From JBAYIE01 sp041665785 (GTDB taxonomy: Bacteria; Bacteroidota; Bacteroidia; UKL13-3): 64,000 bases of DNA. Of this stretch, positions 60,705-64,000 are shown one piece after another. How positions within the stretch are numbered: the stretch's first letter is position 1; every line of letters begins with the position of its first letter. The DNA lies in assembly GCA_041665785.1 (NCBI GenBank), contig JBAYIE010000005.1:49809-113808 (forward strand). The letters run 5' to 3'. The notes beneath the pieces are model-generated. The model was given only the letters and a program-made list of their open reading frames with translations, made no database searches and had not been told where the DNA came from. The position numbers were made by a program, and so were the translations under genes.

Positions 60705-62177
60705 ATTTTACCAATCCACTTACAAGAAATCATCTTTGGCTCTTCCGAGTCCAGGATTTCGAAACAGATTTCAAAATTGGAAAAGGCGGGTAAGATCAGG
60801 AAGATTGCTCCAAGAATCTATTCATCAAACCTTATTGAACCGGTAGAGGAAATTGTAAAGAGAAACCTATTTCAGATCCTTGGAAAATTATATCCGGGTT
60901 CCATATTAAGCCATCGTTCCGCTTTTGAATTTCAACCTACAAAGGCGAAGCATATTTTTGTGACGTATACCTATACTAAGAAAGTAGAGCTGCCCGGTAT
61001 CACCATCCGGTTTCTTGAAGGCAATAAGCCCATTGAAGGCGATACAACCATTTCAGGAGAACTCTATGCTTCACAAAAAGCGAGAGCGTTTTTAGAGAAT
61101 TTACAATCTGCAAGAAACCCGGGACCCACTTCAAAATGTCTGACTTTGCCAGAGATTGAAGATAAATTGGAACAGATTATTCGGGTGAATGGAGAAGATG
61201 AAATAAATGTCCTGAGAGATAAGGCAAAAGCAATAGCCTTGAAACTCAACATGCAAAAGGAATTTGAACGGCTCAATATATTGATCAGTGCTTTGCTCAC
61301 AACACACACCTCAAAAGTACTATCCTCACCTCTGGCAATCGCAAGAGCTTTTGGTGCTCCTTATGATCCTGTGCGATTGAAATTATTTGAAGTTCTCTTC
61401 CGTGAATTGCAGAACAGGGAATTCAAAAGCCGGCCGGATAAAAATATAACCGTAAAGGCATTTAGAAATTTCGCCTTCTTTGAAAGTTACTTTTCCAACT
61501 ATATTGAGGGAACGGTTTTTGAAATTGAAGAGGCAAAACGAATCATTCAAACCAACAAGCCGTTGCCGTCGAGAAGTGAGGACAGCCATGATATATTGGG
61601 CACTTATCAGCTTGTTTCGAATCGGCAGGAAATGTCGGTTACGCCGCAATCTACAGAAGAGTTTCTTCATATACTTTCCTATCGGCATAAAATTTTACTC
61701 AGCTCACGAGAAGATAAGAATCCGGGGCAATTTAAAGACAAAAACAACTTTGCAGGAAGCACAGCCTTTGTAGATTTTAATTTGGTAAGAGGAACATTGA
61801 TCCAAAGTTTCAATTACTATAAAGCCTTAGAGCACCCATTTTCAAGGGCTGCATATTTAAAATTTGTGCTGAGTGAGGTACATCCGTTTTTAGACGGTAA
61901 TGGAAGAATTGCCCGGGTTATGATGAATGCTGAATTAGTAAAGGCCGGCGAAGCAAAGATCATGATACCAACAGTATTCAGGGAAGATTATTTGGGTGTA
62001 TTAAAAAAATTGACAAGGCATGAAGACGCCAATTCCTATATAAGAATGCTTCAAAGAGCGATAGCATTTAGTGAAACTGTTTTTGGAGAAGACATGGATG
62101 AAATGCAGGAATACTTAAAACAGTGCAATGCGTTTTTGGAACCCATGGAAGGTAAACTGAAAATGATGCATGAATGA
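60696..62177 (+). CDS. AbiEi-like winged-helix/Fic-domain fusion protein
   Basis: A 493-residue fusion. Residues 1-60 form a winged helix (SSESRISKQISKLEKAGKIR, IAPRIYSSNLIEP) and 65-150 an AbiEi-type antitoxin part (LYPGSILSHRSAFEFQPTKA). The C-terminal Fic domain has an intact HPFLDGNGR motif (His396 onward). An inhibitory (S/T)xxxE(G/N) helix, Ser267 to Glu271-Gly272 in YFSNYIEGTVFE, precedes it, so this is a class II, self-inhibited Fic enzyme that would AMPylate (or similarly modify) a target when released. The fusion joins a DNA-binding antitoxin-like part with a toxin-like part in one chain, behind its own repeat array. The target is unknown. Confidence 0.86.
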   Translation: MEKILPIHLQEIIFGSSESRISKQISKLEKAGKIRKIAPRIYSSNLIEPVEEIVKRNLFQILGKLYPGSILSHRSAFEFQPTKAKHIFVTYTYTKKVELPGITIRFLEGNKPIEGDTTISGELYASQKARAFLENLQSARNPGPTSKCLTLPEIEDKLEQIIRVNGEDEINVLRDKAKAIALKLNMQKEFERLNILISALLTTHTSKVLSSPLAIARAFGAPYDPVRLKLFEVLFRELQNREFKSRPDKNITVKAFRNFAFFESYFSNYIEGTVFEIEEAKRIIQTNKPLPSRSEDSHDILGTYQLVSNRQEMSVTPQSTEEFLHILSYRHKILLSSREDKNPGQFKDKNNFAGSTAFVDFNLVRGTLIQSFNYYKALEHPFSRAAYLKFVLSEVHPFLDGNGRIARVMMNAELVKAGEAKIMIPTVFREDYLGVLKKLTRHEDANSYIRMLQRAIAFSETVFGEDMDEMQEYLKQCNAFLEPMEGKLKMMHE

Positions 62178-62281
62178 ATTGGTAACGGAGTTTGTCATCA
62201 TGATTAATTACTGGAAGAAAACCATGCGTCGCAAGTGTGATGTGAAATTGCTTCCTGTTGATGTTTGTATTTGATTGTTGT

Positions 62282-63652
62282 TCACTTTCCGATACAAAAC
62301 TTCGAAAAAATATTCGCCAGTAAATCATCTGTTGTTACTTCACCGGTGATGAGGCCAAGGTGGTGCAATGCACGGCGTATATCGAAAGCCAGGAGCTCGC
62401 CGCTGATCTGCTGATCGATGCCATCTAAAATATCATTCAGGGCATGGAAGGTATGTTGTAATGCCTCGTAATGCCGCAGGTTGGTGATGATGATATCGTT
62501 TTTTACTTCGTCTTGTTTTACAATTTCAATCAGGCGTTTGCGCAGGACTTCGATTCCTTCTTTTTGGCGAGCCGAGAGCTGAATTGCTGTGGCAAAAGTT
62601 TCATCACTTGCCTTTAATAAATCGCTTTTGTTGGCAATAGGTACTACCACCGCATGCATGGATTCAAAGGCGGATAATTCTTTGATCAGTTCTTCAGCTG
62701 AAGTTTGTGATGCATCGTATACATACAAGATGATACTGGCCTGTTTTATTTTTTCGTAAGTGCGTTCGATGCCCATACCTTCGATGATATCGGCGGTATG
62801 AGAGCGGATCCCGGCGGTGTCGATCAGGCGAAAGGTGATGCCTTCAATTACAAATGCTTCTTCAATGGTATCGCGGGTGGTGCCTGCAATTGCACTCACC
62901 AGCGCACGTTCGTCGTTGATGAGGGCATTCAGCAAAGTTGATTTTCCGGCATTGGGTCGTCCGGCAATGACCGTAGGAATTCCATTGCGAATAGCGTTTC
63001 CGTATTTGAAAGATTCGAGCAGGGAAACTACCAGTTCACGGATTTTAAACACAAAACTTTGCAATTCGGTTCTACTGGCAAACTCCACATCTTCTTCGGC
63101 AAAGTCGAGTTCGAGTTCAACCAGTGAAGCAAAGTTTACCAGGCGTTCGCGCATTTCTGTAAGTTGACCTGAGAAACCGCCGCGCATTTGCATCATTGCG
63201 GTGCGATGGCTTTCGGAGCTTGATGAAGCAATGAGATCGGCAACCGCTTCGGCCTGCGACAAATCAAGTTTTTTGTTTAAGAAGGCGCGTAAGGTAAACT
63301 CACCCGGCTTGGCAAGCCGGCAACCTTGCTTAACCAACAGTTGCAAGATTTCCTGTAAAATATAAGGCGAACCGTGTGCGCTCAACTCCACTGTATTTTC
63401 TCCGGTATACGATCGGGGCGATACAAACAAAGTTGCGAGCACCTCATCCACCACCCGGTCGCCATCGTGAATTTTTCCCAGATGAACCGTATGTGATTGT
63501 TGTTGTTCGAGTTTCTTTCCTTTAAACAACCGATCAACCACCCGGATGGCTTCAGTACCACTGATGCGGATTACCCCAATGGCTCCAGTTCCGCCAGGTG
63601 TGGCCAGTGCGCAAATGGTATCTTTTAAATCGGTACTCAGGTAATTGCTCAT
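62282..63652 (-). CDS. mnmE: tRNA modification GTPase MnmE
   Basis: A 456-residue GTPase acting with MnmG in modifying U34 of certain tRNAs. The N-terminal domain begins DTICALATPGGTGAIGVIRI; the G domain has GRPNAGKSTLLNALIND (G1), DTAGIRSHTADIIEGMGIER (G3) and IANKSDL (G4). The C-terminus ends FSKFCIGK with the catalytic-type Cys of the C(I/F/V)GK motif. Complete and standard. It is the last full gene in the window. Confidence 0.96.
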   Translation of the reverse strand: MSNYLSTDLKDTICALATPGGTGAIGVIRISGTEAIRVVDRLFKGKKLEQQQSHTVHLGKIHDGDRVVDEVLATLFVSPRSYTGENTVELSAHGSPYILQEILQLLVKQGCRLAKPGEFTLRAFLNKKLDLSQAEAVADLIASSSSESHRTAMMQMRGGFSGQLTEMRERLVNFASLVELELDFAEEDVEFASRTELQSFVFKIRELVVSLLESFKYGNAIRNGIPTVIAGRPNAGKSTLLNALINDERALVSAIAGTTRDTIEEAFVIEGITFRLIDTAGIRSHTADIIEGMGIERTYEKIKQASIILYVYDASQTSAEELIKELSAFESMHAVVVPIANKSDLLKASDETFATAIQLSARQKEGIEVLRKRLIEIVKQDEVKNDIIITNLRHYEALQHTFHALNDILDGIDQQISGELLAFDIRRALHHLGLITGEVTTDDLLANIFSKFCIGK

Positions 63653-63906
63653 GAAGGCGCAAGTTACGATGAATTATAGAAAGCAAAAAAGAAGCATTTT
63701 TAACGATAGAATTCATTGATCGGTTCGGATGCATGTGCTTTTAAAATGTATTGCACAAATAGGTTTTTGACGGCTAAGGGACAAAGCATTCTTCAATGCC
63801 GGATGCTACTTTTTAGGAGAAGCGCGACCCATAAAGTAAAGCGCGTGAGATGTTAACTAAATTAGAATCATACGAAGGCGCATTCTATGGTAAAAACAAA
63901 TTAATT
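63653..63906. other. Gap between mnmE and the IS110-type transposase
   Basis: A 254-bp region with no credible gene. It probably includes the 3' end of the insertion sequence, but I cannot place its boundary or any terminal repeat. Confidence 0.5.
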
Positions 63907-64000
63907 TTAAGCTGCATAGTTCATAGTGGTAACGTACGGTGTACCTCTTTTGACTGTTGCAAATACCCTAAGAATCAATTTGTTCCTGATTGCATTGATC
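63907..64000 (-). mobile_element. IS110-family transposase, C-terminal end (cut by window edge)
   Basis: The minus strand reads an uninterrupted frame from the window edge to a TAA at 63909-63907, ending INAIRNKLILRVFATVKRG followed by TPYV and NYAA. The pattern INAIRNKL...RVFA.VKRGTPY is, from memory of the family, the usual C-terminus of IS110-type DEDD transposases in Bacteroidetes. Only about 30 residues are seen, so family and integrity cannot be tested here. Confidence 0.7.

Overview
The window reads as a chromosome segment of a member of the Bacteroidetes, probably of the Sphingobacteria/Chitinophaga/Cytophaga side rather than a model Bacteroides. Supporting signs are a type IX secretion sorting tail on a PKD-repeat protein (9898-12336), a CarB without the usual C-terminal regulatory domain, DUF3857 and YwqK-type surface proteins, promoter -7 elements of the form TAnnTTTG, and a dispersed repeat of a kind I recall from this phylum. 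Core genes are roughly balanced in GC by eye. The stretch from about 37.4 to 44.4 kb is clearly richer in A+T.

Layout. 0-13.8 kb: the end of carB, a PAP2-type lipid enzyme, CorA, several exported proteins, a lipoprotein serine protease, the 2-oxoglutarate dehydrogenase E2 subunit, a YjdF-like membrane protein and a large PKD/T9SS protein. 13.9-22.95 kb: a nine-gene heme operon, hemA-C-D-E-B-L-N-H-J, covering every step from glutamyl-tRNA to heme. 23.2-26.4 kb: a ferredoxin and a two-subunit 2-oxoacid:ferredoxin oxidoreductase, divergent from 26.7-37.0 kb, which holds an 11-subunit complex I operon (nuoABCD-HIJKLMN) with no nuoEFG. Together with pyruvate:ferredoxin oxidoreductase at 45.0-48.5 kb this suggests reduced ferredoxin feeding the quinone pool.

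37.5-44.5 kb is an accessory island in which all genes point the same way. It holds a SIR2-domain protein, a 421-residue protein with a HEPN RNase motif, three small membrane or exported proteins of unknown function, a second HEPN-like protein, and an AAA ATPase with a nuclease-like tail. After PFOR comes a GA-rich low-complexity block, an SDR enzyme and the mobile mystery A/B pair (HTH plus Fic). 51.3-59.4 kb is a tight four-gene operon of exported proteins: a giant YwqK-repeat protein, an intact transglutaminase-like protein, a paralogue that lacks the catalytic Cys, and a TPR protein. 60.4-62.2 kb holds an AbiEi-like/Fic fusion behind an array of regularly phased repeats. The window ends with mnmE and the 3' end of an IS110-type transposase.

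The most unusual material is (1) the AbiEi-Fic fusion with five upstream repeats plus one on its start codon, spaced 31, 40, 32, 31 and 41 bp, so nearly on one helical face; (2) the SIR2/HEPN neighbours as a candidate defence module; (3) the ferredoxin-linked complex I with an uncharacterised cysteine-rich gene between nuoL and nuoM; and (4) the paired active and inactive transglutaminase-like proteins. Three toxin-like loci (AAA-DUF4143, mobile mystery A/B, AbiEi-Fic) each have repeated or dyad sequences at the promoter, which suggests self-regulation.
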